Origin: Bacteroidota bacterium
GTDB taxonomy: Bacteria; Bacteroidota; Bacteroidia; Chitinophagales; Saprospiraceae
Assembly (NCBI GenBank): GCA_029557915.1
Contig: JAKQHS010000182.1
Location: forward strand, 1 to 40,983
Reading direction: 5' to 3'
Length of the DNA: 40,983 nucleotides
Shown: piece by piece, positions 1 through 8,015 of the stretch
Layout: every line of letters begins with the position of its first letter
Position numbering within the stretch: position 1 is the first letter of the stretch
Position numbers and translations under genes: made by a program
Notes under the pieces: generated by a model
Seen by the model: only the letters and a program-made list of their open reading frames with translations
Database searches by the model: none
What the model was told of the DNA's origin: nothing

Positions 1-35
1 TGGATTACCTTTGCCATATTGTAATAAATCTATTA

Positions 36-76
36 CCCCGAATTTATGCTTAAAGTAGCATTTTCGGGGTTTTTTT
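36..76 (+). terminator. Rho-independent terminator of a gene left of the window
   Basis: A 7-bp stem, CCCCGAA at 36-42 with TTCGGGG at 63-69, is followed directly by seven T residues on the plus strand. This is the classic shape of an intrinsic terminator for rightward transcription, so it probably ends a gene lying left of the window. Nothing coding is seen between it and the stop codon of the first minus-strand gene at 137. Confidence 0.7.
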
Positions 77-136
77 ATGGCAAAAAATTTTAATATGTTC
101 CTAAGTCTCAACTCCTTAGGCTACTCGTGAACTTCC

Positions 137-1336
137 CTAAAGCAGGACCACTTTCTCCAGACGATGGTCATCCACCTGAATAAAATAGGTTCCCAGTGGT
201 GAACCGGAAAGATTAATGCGGTCCCTATAGAGGATTTTACTTTTATAGGATACTTTTCTGCCGGTAAGATCGAATACAGCAAGCTGATGTTCCATCGAAT
301 CATCAAACTCAATATTAAACACCCCGCGGAAAGGATTGGGATACAAACGGTAAGATACTGTATGGGACCTCTGAAGCAGGCGGGTGCTCGTTTGATTGCA
401 CAACCATTGGCTGTATTCCCGGTTGGTGGATTCTTGCCAGAATTCAAAATCCGCGAAAGCCTCCGAAAGGGTAGCCCATTTAAGCTGGGTGGAGGGAATG
501 AGGTTCAGGGAATCAATCACTTTGGCCATTTTCTGGAAAAACATCGGGCCGTATTCTCTTTGGTTGGTCATGATGCGCGTTACATAAAATTTATCTGAAG
601 GCCAGATCCTTTTTTGTATGAGATCGACCTGTGACTGAATGAGGTCAATGATGGCTTGTTCATCTGCTGCCGAGTCCAGCAAGGGCGCACAGCCGGTGCC
701 GATGCACCATAGATTACGGGCCGGATTATGCGTATAAAACCGGGTGGTCGTGTCCGGCTTAAAAATTCCAAAATCATTGAGGTCGTTGCAATGCGGAGCC
801 AGGCTGCCCGCCCCGGAAAGGAGTTGAAATTTGATTTTATTTCCATAATACAAACCCGTGATGGTATCGGTGTATTGCCACCAATCTATCAATGAACTGC
901 TGTTGGGGGGACATACATAATAAATGAATCCCCCTACGGTTTTACTTGGCCGGGCACCCAGGGAATCCAACAGGTACCATTGGTCAGCGATATTTCTGCC
1001 AGGGTTGTTTTTACTGCGGGGATCGATTTCGATATTATCCCGGTATGGCGCATTGGCCAATTGTTCGAATATATTGCCGCCCGTGGATATTTCATCCTGT
1101 CTTGCACCAAAAACCAAACCATCGGGAGTCTGGAGGTTCCATTTTGCATTCTTGCTGTCAACGATATTGGCCAGCTGAACTAAATCCTTTTTAGCCTTGG
1201 CATACCGCAAAGGTTGATTAAAATTATCGTTGGGTTCGTTGTGTGAAACGATCTGAATATACAGTTTGGGAATAGTCTGCGACGCCAGGGTGGTACAGAA
1301 CAGCAGCCAGGTTGTAATAAGAGCAATGGAATGCAT
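137..1336 (-). CDS. Secreted protein of unknown function with T9SS C-terminal sorting domain
   Basis: A 399-residue protein. The N-terminus (MHSIALITTWLLFCTTLASQ) is a Sec signal peptide with likely cleavage after ASQ. The C-terminal ~70 residues fit a type A T9SS sorting domain: a YPNPF box near residue 330, a DLTGRKV strand and a GTYFIQV strand shortly before the end. The protein is therefore expected to cross the outer membrane by T9SS and be released or anchored at the surface. The central ~300 residues, which begin with LYIQIVSHNEPNDN and contain several cysteines, match no family I can name; a polysaccharide-deacetylase-like or other hydrolase fold is possible but unsupported. It is separated from the upstream DUF4397 gene by a terminator, so it is probably transcribed alone. 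Confidence 0.85.
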   Translation of the reverse strand: MHSIALITTWLLFCTTLASQTIPKLYIQIVSHNEPNDNFNQPLRYAKAKKDLVQLANIVDSKNAKWNLQTPDGLVFGARQDEISTGGNIFEQLANAPYRDNIEIDPRSKNNPGRNIADQWYLLDSLGARPSKTVGGFIYYVCPPNSSSLIDWWQYTDTITGLYYGNKIKFQLLSGAGSLAPHCNDLNDFGIFKPDTTTRFYTHNPARNLWCIGTGCAPLLDSAADEQAIIDLIQSQVDLIQKRIWPSDKFYVTRIMTNQREYGPMFFQKMAKVIDSLNLIPSTQLKWATLSEAFADFEFWQESTNREYSQWLCNQTSTRLLQRSHTVSYRLYPNPFRGVFNIEFDDSMEHQLAVFDLTGRKVSYKSKILYRDRINLSGSPLGTYFIQVDDHRLEKVVLL

Positions 1337-1472
1337 ACAAAAAATCGGGATTGCTTGCCTTTGGATGTCCTTTGGGGCTTAAAGTTTAATCAATACATTC
1401 CATTTTTTCTGACCAGGTACTTAAAGGTACGGATCCTGTTTTTTTTGCCAAAGCCTGACGGTTTTAGTATAT

Positions 1473-1504
1473 AAAAAAAGCCGCTCCATGCCCGAAGCGG
1501 CTTT
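1473..1504 (-). terminator. Rho-independent terminator of the DUF4397 lipoprotein gene
   Basis: A 9-bp stem, AAAGCCGCT at 1477-1485 with AGCGGCTTT at 1496-1504, is followed on the minus strand by a run of T residues (the A-run at about 1473-1479 on the plus strand). It lies 19 bases beyond the stop codon of the minus-strand gene ending at 1523, so it ends that transcript and separates it from the T9SS gene further left. Confidence 0.8.
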
Positions 1505-1522
1505 AATTGGTCTAAAAGGTAA

Positions 1523-2200
1523 TTATTTATTTACAATAATTTCTGCACCGAGCGCCTGTACCCCGTCTGCGGTCAGAAATCCTTTGGCAAATACGGTATA
1601 AATTTTACCGGCCTCCAGGGTAAGGGGATCCAGGTCCAGGGCCACGGTCTGCGTACCGGCCACCCGGACTTCGAGATCGTAAGTGCCGGCATCCAGAGGA
1701 GTAAAAGCGGTTCCTGATTTAAAGGAAGTGTTGGGGAAGACTACCGCGCCACCGTCTACGGCAATATCCACCGCCGGAGCATTGGGTGACAGATGGATAA
1801 AGCGGACATGGGCCTTGCCGGCTGCCGGTGTGCTTAGGTCATCGGCGACTACGACGGCTGAAATCTTTTTCACGGAATCGATGACAAATACGCTGTAGCT
1901 TTTATCCTGTTCCAGGGTTACATTGGCGTTGATCACGGTAGTGGTGGTGCCTGCAACATTTACTTTTAAATTGCGGCTGCCTGCATTCACTTTCAGGTAT
2001 CCGGTGTTCTGCGGATAGGTAAGGGCGGATGTGTTTTGTTTTACATCGTCCACCAGGAGGTCAACTCCCGGGGCATCAGGAGAAGCATGAATGACCAGGA
2101 CATTGGCCTGGGCAAGGTCCTCATCCTTTGAGCAGGAGGAAAATAAAGTCGCAGCCATCAATAAAATGGCCGGAGCAAAAGCCAGCATACGATTTTTCAT
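1523..2200 (-). CDS. DUF4397 domain-containing lipoprotein
   Basis: A 225-residue lipoprotein. Its signal ends in a lipobox, LFSSC, near residue 23, so it should be lipid-anchored, probably at the outer membrane. The mature part has two DUF4397 units, each starting with the family hallmark: VIHASPDAPGVDLLVD near residue 36 and FIHLSPNAPAVDIAVDGG near residue 134. Both are followed by Ig-like beta strands ending in YSVFVIDS or YTVFAKG. DUF4397 proteins are common in Bacteroidota, where their role is not established; cell-envelope or adhesion functions are usually guessed. The gene stands alone, with a strong terminator downstream. The ~300 bases upstream (2201-2502) are AT-rich and hold no gene; part of that stretch should contain this gene's promoter, but I could not place a clean TAnnTTTG box. 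Confidence 0.9.
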   Translation of the reverse strand: MKNRMLAFAPAILLMAATLFSSCSKDEDLAQANVLVIHASPDAPGVDLLVDDVKQNTSALTYPQNTGYLKVNAGSRNLKVNVAGTTTTVINANVTLEQDKSYSVFVIDSVKKISAVVVADDLSTPAAGKAHVRFIHLSPNAPAVDIAVDGGAVVFPNTSFKSGTAFTPLDAGTYDLEVRVAGTQTVALDLDPLTLEAGKIYTVFAKGFLTADGVQALGAEIIVNK

Positions 2201-2502
2201 GATCTGAAGTTTTTGTTGTTATTTGACCAATCAAACGGAAAGCCTTGGATTTTTGTTTAATCTTTTTTTAAAAAAGTTAAACAAAACTATGAAATTAACA
2301 TTTGTTCAAAGGTGCCATGGGGGAAAAACAAGTCACACAATCGAATTAAATAATTGATTAACAGTGTTTTTAGGAAAATGGAACCCGTTGGTCATTAACC
2401 AAGGCTCTGGAATTTAAAAAAATCCATATTCCTGGCAGAAAGCAGGTCCGTATTGTCATGAGATGACTGAAATACAGTAGGCTGGAACCAGCAGGTCCTA
2501 AT

Positions 2503-4689
2503 CTATTGCTGTGGCAAAGCAAAAGCCAGCAAATATCCCGAAGGGTTTTCTTTGTCCCCGGCAACGGAGGTGACCACGTATTGTTTTCCCCCGCTCCAAT
2601 AAGTGCATGGTGTAGCGTTGGCAACACCCGGAAGGTCAATTTCCCATAATAATTTACCGTTGTCCTTATCAAAGGCGCGGAATTTTTTGTCGTGCGTACT
2701 CCCGAGAAATACAAGTCCACCGGCAGTGACGATGGGGCCGCCATACCCTTCCGATCCCGTAATGGGTTCTCCGGGTTTCTGGTATTCGGGATGATTGCCC
2801 ACCGGAATCTTCCAGGCATATTCGCCGGTATTGAGGTCGATGGCATTTAATTCACCCCAGGGTGGTTTGATGGCGGGACGGCCTTCCGGATCCCTGAAAT
2901 GACCATAGGCGGTGATGTTGAGATAAAGCGCGGCCGTATCCGAAGGTTCGGATTCTGAGCTGGAGTCTTTTGCGGCCAGCTTGTTTTCCCTGATTTCCAG
3001 CAAATACGATTCTTTCCGTGAGATCCGGTCTGCCTTGTCGTACAGATAGGAAATAATGGCTTCTTCATTTCCCTGCATTACCGCGGCAAATCCCGGCATC
3101 CTCCCGCTGCCCTTCATTATTTTTTCCAGGGCGGTTTCGCGATCCATGCGGGCGGACAAACCAACCAGGGAAGGAAAATTGGGTTCATCCCCATTCTTAT
3201 CTCTTCCATGACAGGCGGCACAGTGTTTGGTATACAGGGACATGCCCTGGTTATACCCGGACTTTGAACCTGCTGTTTTTTCGGTTTCTATTTTCTGAAG
3301 CAGTTCGATTTCCGGGGAATCCGAAGATTTGACATAGAGAATCCCGGTGGCCGGATCGAAAGCCCCCCCGCCCCAATTGGAGCCCCCCCTGGTTCCCGGC
3401 AACATCAGGGTGCCCCGGGTGTCCGGCGGCGTAAACAATCCCTCGTACCGAAAACTTCGGAACCTTTTCAACAGGCTGTCATAAGAAGAGGGGGAATGGT
3501 ACATTAAATCCGCATCGGTCATCGATTGCCTGGAATAGGGTTTGGGTTTTAACGGGAAAGGCTGGGTAGGCCAGGCCTCTTCGCCCGGTACCAGGGAAGG
3601 GGGAACCGGTCTTTCTTCGACAGGGAAAAGGGGCACTCCGGTTTCGCGGTCGAAAACAAAGAGAAAGCCGGATTTGGTCGTTTGGGCCACCGCATCCACT
3701 TTTTTCCCATCTTTTTCAAGGGTCACCAGGTTTGGGGGAGCGGGCAAATCATAGTCCCACAGATCGTGATGCACCGTTTGAAAATGCCAGATATAAGCCC
3801 CGGTTTGAGCATTAAGGGCGACCACGCTGTTGCCGTAAAGATTTTGACCTTTCCGGTCTGCTCCGTAAAAATCATAAGTTGGGGATCCCAGGGCAAGGAA
3901 GACCATGCCCCGTTTTTTATCCAGGCTCATGCCCGCCCAATCGTTCGCCCCTCCTGCATATTTCCAGGCATCCCTGGGCCAGGTTTCATAACCCGGCTCA
4001 CCGGGATGTGGAATGGTATGGAAAGTCCATTCCAGCTTTCCGCTGCGAATATTATAAGCGCGGATATAGCCCGGTTCGGCCCCGTACAATTCCGAGACTT
4101 CGGCTCCGATGATCAATAAGTCCCGGTAAACAATGCCGGGCGAGGTAGGGATCACAGAAATGGTGGCGGGATCGCCCCGGAGGCCGATATTCATGCTCAC
4201 TTTACCGCTGTCACCAAATGGGATGACCGGTTTGCCGGTCAGGGCATGGAGGGCAAACAACCGGTCCCCGGCGGTATACAAAATCCTTTTATCCTCACCG
4301 TCTTCCCAATAAGTCACTCCCCGGTTGATGCCTCCTCCCTCGCCCCCTTCAAACGGATCATGGGACCAGATGATTTCCCCGGTACCTGCATTCAGGGCGT
4401 ACAAACGGTGACGCGCGGAAGTGGTGTACAGTATCCCGTCGATGACAATAGGATTGCATTCGCTGCTCCCGATGCGGTTGTTGCGGGAGTCGTTTGGAAT
4501 GAATTTCCAGGCAGGCTGAAGGAGATGGACGTTGTCTTTGTTGATCTGTTTCAGCGGGGAATAGGACGAACTTTCCGCATCGGCTTTATAGACAGACCAG
4601 GTGCGGTCGTTATTAATATCCGGTTGACAGGCGGATAAAAATAGGAAGGTAACAAGGCTGAGAAACGATTTGAGTTTCACGGAAGGCAT
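2503..4689 (-). CDS. PQQ-dependent dehydrogenase lipoprotein with inserted cytochrome c domain
   Basis: A quinoprotein of the glucose/alcohol dehydrogenase beta-propeller superfamily, expected to oxidise a sugar or alcohol in the periplasm and pass electrons to its own haem. Propeller repeats surround a cytochrome c insertion with the haem-binding CAACHG motif (first Cys at 3220-3222) and a probable axial Met in SGRMPGF shortly after. The propeller resumes after the insertion, with GGLVFLGSTHDKKFRAFD. I start at the ATG at 4689 because it gives a compact lipoprotein signal (positively charged MPSVKLK, hydrophobic core, lipobox FLSAC). An ATG at 4713 is in frame and would add eight residues. 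A close promoter match lies just upstream. The substrate cannot be told from sequence, and no PQQ biosynthesis genes are in the window. Confidence 0.9.
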   Translation of the reverse strand: MPSVKLKSFLSLVTFLFLSACQPDINNDRTWSVYKADAESSSYSPLKQINKDNVHLLQPAWKFIPNDSRNNRIGSSECNPIVIDGILYTTSARHRLYALNAGTGEIIWSHDPFEGGEGGGINRGVTYWEDGEDKRILYTAGDRLFALHALTGKPVIPFGDSGKVSMNIGLRGDPATISVIPTSPGIVYRDLLIIGAEVSELYGAEPGYIRAYNIRSGKLEWTFHTIPHPGEPGYETWPRDAWKYAGGANDWAGMSLDKKRGMVFLALGSPTYDFYGADRKGQNLYGNSVVALNAQTGAYIWHFQTVHHDLWDYDLPAPPNLVTLEKDGKKVDAVAQTTKSGFLFVFDRETGVPLFPVEERPVPPSLVPGEEAWPTQPFPLKPKPYSRQSMTDADLMYHSPSSYDSLLKRFRSFRYEGLFTPPDTRGTLMLPGTRGGSNWGGGAFDPATGILYVKSSDSPEIELLQKIETEKTAGSKSGYNQGMSLYTKHCAACHGRDKNGDEPNFPSLVGLSARMDRETALEKIMKGSGRMPGFAAVMQGNEEAIISYLYDKADRISRKESYLLEIRENKLAAKDSSSESEPSDTAALYLNITAYGHFRDPEGRPAIKPPWGELNAIDLNTGEYAWKIPVGNHPEYQKPGEPITGSEGYGGPIVTAGGLVFLGSTHDKKFRAFDKDNGKLLWEIDLPGVANATPCTYWSGGKQYVVTSVAGDKENPSGYLLAFALPQQ

Positions 4690-4744
4690 AATTGTTTGAT
4701 GGAACCTGGTCATGTTTTACGGGGCAGGAGTTTAAATAATTGGC

Positions 4745-4776
4745 CAAAAATAGGCTTAGCATAGCCGGACTGCAAA
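4745..4776 (-). promoter_or_regulatory. Bacteroidota-type promoter for the PQQ dehydrogenase gene
   Basis: Read on the minus strand, TTTG (4776-4773) is followed by 20 nt and then TATTTTTG (4752-4745). This fits the Bacteroidota primary-sigma consensus of TTTG at -33 and TAnnTTTG at -7. Transcription would start near 4738, giving a leader of about 25 or 50 nt depending on which ATG is used. No experimental support is available. Confidence 0.6.
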
Positions 4777-4801
4777 TCCGATAAACCCCTATCTTCCCAA
4801 A

Positions 4802-6022
4802 ATGTACAATCCCTTTGGAGGCCAGCTCCCGCCGCGCATCCGATGTAATAAGTTTGTTAACTGGTTAATTGTAATCCAATGCCTTTACCCATTTCATGGC
4901 ATCGCCCAGATTGACCCTATTCCCGTATTTGTTTCAGGTCAGGACGGACACCGTTCTTACCGGATCCCGGCCATCCTTTCTTTGCCGGATGGCCAGTTAC
5001 TGGCTTTCTGTGAAGGCCGGGTTAGCGGCAGCGGTGATTTTGGAGATATCAATATCGTAATGAAACGAAGCCCGGATCAGGGGAAAACCTGGTCAGCCAT
5101 GCAGACCGTGGTGAATTACGACTCCCTCCAGGCAGGCAATCCTGCGCCGGTGGTCGATCTCCTGGATCCCGTGAACCCGGGTGGAAGATTGTTTCTGTTT
5201 TACAATACCGGTAACAACCATGAAAACGAGATCCGAAAGGGAAACGGCCTGCGGGAAGTCTGGTATATAACCTCGACAGACGGAGGGCAGACCTGGAGCC
5301 AGCCCATAAACATTACCGCCCAGGTGCATCGACCCATCAAATCGGAAGTAAATTCGGAATACCGTTTTAAAGAGGATTGGCGGTCTTATGCCAATACTCC
5401 CGGCCATGCCATTCAAATCGGCTCCGGAAAATACAGAGGACGAATGTATATCGCCGCCAATCACTCCCAGGGAGATCCCAAGCCTCATTTTGAAGATTAT
5501 TTCGCCCATGGTTATTATTCCGATGATCATGGCAAGAGCTTCGTACTCAGCGAATCCATTCCAATTCCCGGAAGCAATGAAGCCACGGCCGCAGAACTAT
5601 CCGGGGACGGCCTGTTGATGAATATCCGCAATCAAAAAGGGGACGTCAAAGCCCGGATCGTGGCCCGGAGCCGGGATGGAGGAAGTACCTGGGACACCGT
5701 TTATTTTGACGCCAATCTTCCTGATCCCGTAAACGAAGGCGCTCTCCTGAATCTCGGGAAAACAGGAAAAAGGCACCGGCTTGCCTTTTCCAATGCAGCC
5801 GATACCCTGCACCGCAACCGGCTTACTTTGCGCATCAGCCGGGACGAAGGTAAAAGTTGGTATAAAAACATCCTGGTCGATGCCGTTTCCGGTGAACAGG
5901 CCAGGGACCACACCGCTTATTCTGATCTTGTAAAACTGGACCGTAAAACGGTAGGTATTTTGTATGAAAGGAGGGGATATTCGCAGATCGTATTCCGGGC
6001 GGTGAACTGGAAAAAGGAATAA
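4802..6022 (+). CDS. Exo-alpha-sialidase (GH33-like neuraminidase)
   Basis: A 406-residue secreted sialidase expected to release terminal sialic acid from glycoconjugates. The signal peptide ends near HGIAQ (about residue 37). The YRIP motif (residues 53-56) supplies the first arginine of the catalytic triad. Asp-box-like repeats follow: SPDQGKTW near 90, STDGGQTW near 158, SDDHGKSF near 240, SRDGGSTW near 290 and SRDEGKSW near 346. The segment NEATAAELSGDGLLMNIRN resembles the acid/base Glu region of GH33, and VGILYERRGY near the C-terminus fits the nucleophile Tyr region (LYE). The gene is divergent from the PQQ dehydrogenase, with little space for a promoter, and is the first of a loose group of carbohydrate-active or secreted genes up to 11.8 kb. 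Substrates other than sialic acid (related 2-keto sugars) are possible. Confidence 0.9.
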   Translation: MYNPFGGQLPPRIRCNKFVNWLIVIQCLYPFHGIAQIDPIPVFVSGQDGHRSYRIPAILSLPDGQLLAFCEGRVSGSGDFGDINIVMKRSPDQGKTWSAMQTVVNYDSLQAGNPAPVVDLLDPVNPGGRLFLFYNTGNNHENEIRKGNGLREVWYITSTDGGQTWSQPINITAQVHRPIKSEVNSEYRFKEDWRSYANTPGHAIQIGSGKYRGRMYIAANHSQGDPKPHFEDYFAHGYYSDDHGKSFVLSESIPIPGSNEATAAELSGDGLLMNIRNQKGDVKARIVARSRDGGSTWDTVYFDANLPDPVNEGALLNLGKTGKRHRLAFSNAADTLHRNRLTLRISRDEGKSWYKNILVDAVSGEQARDHTAYSDLVKLDRKTVGILYERRGYSQIVFRAVNWKKE

Positions 6023-6068
6023 AGTCAAGTCTGACAGGCCGATTCTCCGGAAAGTAAATTTTTATAAT

Positions 6069-6231
6069 TTATACTGCTTCCAGAAACGCCTGTTCGATCT
6101 TTTTCATAGTCAAAACATTTTGCCACTATCCGGGATTTTGGTAAACCCGTACTTCAGATAAAATCGTTCCGCTTCAGCATCCATGGGGTCAACGATGACG
6201 GCAGGCTTCGTTTCAGTGCATCCGCAAGCAT
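6069..6231 (-). pseudogene. Remnant of a GNAT acetyltransferase (C-terminal part, frameshifted)
   Basis: No intact gene lies in the 286-bp gap, but the minus strand encodes a recognisable GNAT end. A first piece reads MLADALKRS from 6231, like the helix after the acetyl-CoA loop. A second, in another frame, reads AVIVDPMDAEAERFYLKYGF then TKIPDSGKMF, typical of the last strands of small GNAT enzymes of the type paired with DUF1778 antitoxins. After KMF comes TGA, but adding one T would continue as MKKIEQAFLEAV to a stop at 6069. An internal deletion and a single-base loss therefore appear to have killed the gene. The N-terminal half is missing. Confidence 0.6.
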
Positions 6232-6308
6232 AAGGCATTATTATTTTGCCTATGGGTTCACCTTTTTTAATTTACCTTCCTTTTATTAACTTATAAAGGG
6301 GTGTTGAT

Positions 6309-7952
6309 ATGAAAACCATGCTGATTTTGGTTGTTTTATTTTGTTTAGCTGACCGGTCGAAAGCCCCAAGCCCTCCTGTTCGTAAAGCTGATGTCATTAT
6401 TTACGGCGGTACCTCTGCGGCCGTAATCGCCGCGGTTCAGGTGAAAAAAATGGGGAAGTCGGTCATTGTCGTTTCACCCGACCATCATTTAGGCGGCTTG
6501 TCATCCAGTGGACTGGGGTTTACCGATACTGGAAATAAAGAAGTCATCGGAGGTCTTTCCCGTGAATTTTATCAACGCCTTTACCGGTATTACCAGGATT
6601 CTTCGACCTGGAAGTGGCAGAAAAAAGAGGAATATGGCAACAAAGGCCAGGGCACCCCGGCTATAGACGGGGCAAACCGCACGATGTGGATTTTTGAACC
6701 GCATGCAGCCGAAAAAGTTTTTGAAGATTTTGTGAAAGAATATAAACTAGAAATATATCGCAACGAATGGCTTGACCGCACATCCAAAGGGGTAATTAAA
6801 AAATCGGGAGGCATCCGATCATTCAGGACCCTGAGTGGCACCAGGTACCGGGGAAACATGTTTATTGATGCGACCTATGAGGGCGATCTTCTGGCAGCTG
6901 CAGGGATCAGTTATCATGTAGGCAGAGAAGCCAATACTGTTTATGGCGAAACATGGAACGGGGTTCAGGCAGGGGTTTTCCAGCATGGTCATCATTTTAA
7001 ATCCCGGATCAGTCCATATAAAATTGCCAATGATTCTTTAAGTGGACTGTTACCGGAGATTTCATACGAACCCGTTGCTCCGAACGGATCGGGTGACCGT
7101 AAAATACAAGCGTATTGTTTCAGGATGTGCCTGAGTAATCATCCGGACAACCGGTTACCCTTCCCAAAACCTGAAGGATACGATTCCTCCCGTTATGAAC
7201 TCCTTGCCCGCGTCTTTGCATCCGGATGGAGGGAAACCTTTGACAAATTCGATGCTATTCCCAATCGCAAAACGGATACCAACAATCACGGTCCGTTCAG
7301 CACCGATTATATTGGCAAAAATTATAATTATCCTGAAGCAAGTTATGAGCACAGGGAACGGATCATCAAAGAGCATGAATTATATCAAAAAGGGCTGATG
7401 TATTTTCTGCAAAACGATCACCGCGTTCCGGAAGAAGTCCGGGAAAAAATGAAAGAATGGGGCTTACCAAAAGATGAATTCACCGATAATGGACACTGGC
7501 CTCACCAACTCTACATCCGTGAGGCCAGGCGGATGATCGGCGAATATGTAATGAAAGAAGCCGATGCCTTGGGTAAAACCCAGGTCCCGGAACCGATCGG
7601 TATGGGATCCTATGCGTTGGATGCGCACAATGCCCAACGATATGTGCAATCCAATGGTTTTGTTCAGAATGAAGGCGATATCGGGGTGCACCCCGATAAA
7701 CCCTATTCCATTGCATACCAATCGATTTTACCAAAAGCCACCGAATGTAAAAATCTCCTGGTACCCGTTTGCCTTTCCAGTTCTCATATCGCTTATGGGT
7801 CCATTCGAATGGAACCAGTTTTTATGATTTTAGGTCAGTCGGCAGCCACTGCAGCCGTGCTTTCCATACAGCATAAGGTATCACCCCAAAAATTAAATTA
7901 TGAAACCCTTAAAACGGTTTTGCTAAAAGATAAACAACGCCTGGAGAACTAA
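6309..7952 (+). CDS. Secreted FAD-dependent oxidoreductase (FAD_oxidored family)
   Basis: A 547-residue flavoprotein. A hydrophobic N-terminus (MKTMLILVVLFCLA) suggests export. The dinucleotide-binding Rossmann motif follows at once as DVIIYGGTSAAVIAAVQ (about residues 28-45), then an acidic-end strand VIVVSPDHHLGGLSSSG, as in the PF12831 FAD-dependent oxidoreductases common in Bacteroidota and Planctomycetes. FIDATYEGDLLAAAG near residue 186 is a second signature of this family, and MIGEYVMKEAD near residue 405 is also typical. Members are found in polysaccharide-utilisation regions, but the reaction is mostly unknown and database names such as xanthan lyase are unreliable. The start ATG at 6309 is used; no clear promoter box was found. 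It converges on the minus-strand lipoprotein gene after only 63 bases. Confidence 0.85.
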   Translation: MKTMLILVVLFCLADRSKAPSPPVRKADVIIYGGTSAAVIAAVQVKKMGKSVIVVSPDHHLGGLSSSGLGFTDTGNKEVIGGLSREFYQRLYRYYQDSSTWKWQKKEEYGNKGQGTPAIDGANRTMWIFEPHAAEKVFEDFVKEYKLEIYRNEWLDRTSKGVIKKSGGIRSFRTLSGTRYRGNMFIDATYEGDLLAAAGISYHVGREANTVYGETWNGVQAGVFQHGHHFKSRISPYKIANDSLSGLLPEISYEPVAPNGSGDRKIQAYCFRMCLSNHPDNRLPFPKPEGYDSSRYELLARVFASGWRETFDKFDAIPNRKTDTNNHGPFSTDYIGKNYNYPEASYEHRERIIKEHELYQKGLMYFLQNDHRVPEEVREKMKEWGLPKDEFTDNGHWPHQLYIREARRMIGEYVMKEADALGKTQVPEPIGMGSYALDAHNAQRYVQSNGFVQNEGDIGVHPDKPYSIAYQSILPKATECKNLLVPVCLSSSHIAYGSIRMEPVFMILGQSAATAAVLSIQHKVSPQKLNYETLKTVLLKDKQRLEN

Positions 7953-8015
7953 GAACTTCAGGTGCGGTTATGCACCGGCCACTATCCACTAATCACCTCC
8001 CGCGGCTGCGGGACA

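Noticed and set aside
3682-4119. Plus-strand 145-codon frame opposite the PQQ dehydrogenase
   Set aside because: Antisense shadow of a real coding gene with no recognisable features; the same applies to the many other antisense frames in the window.
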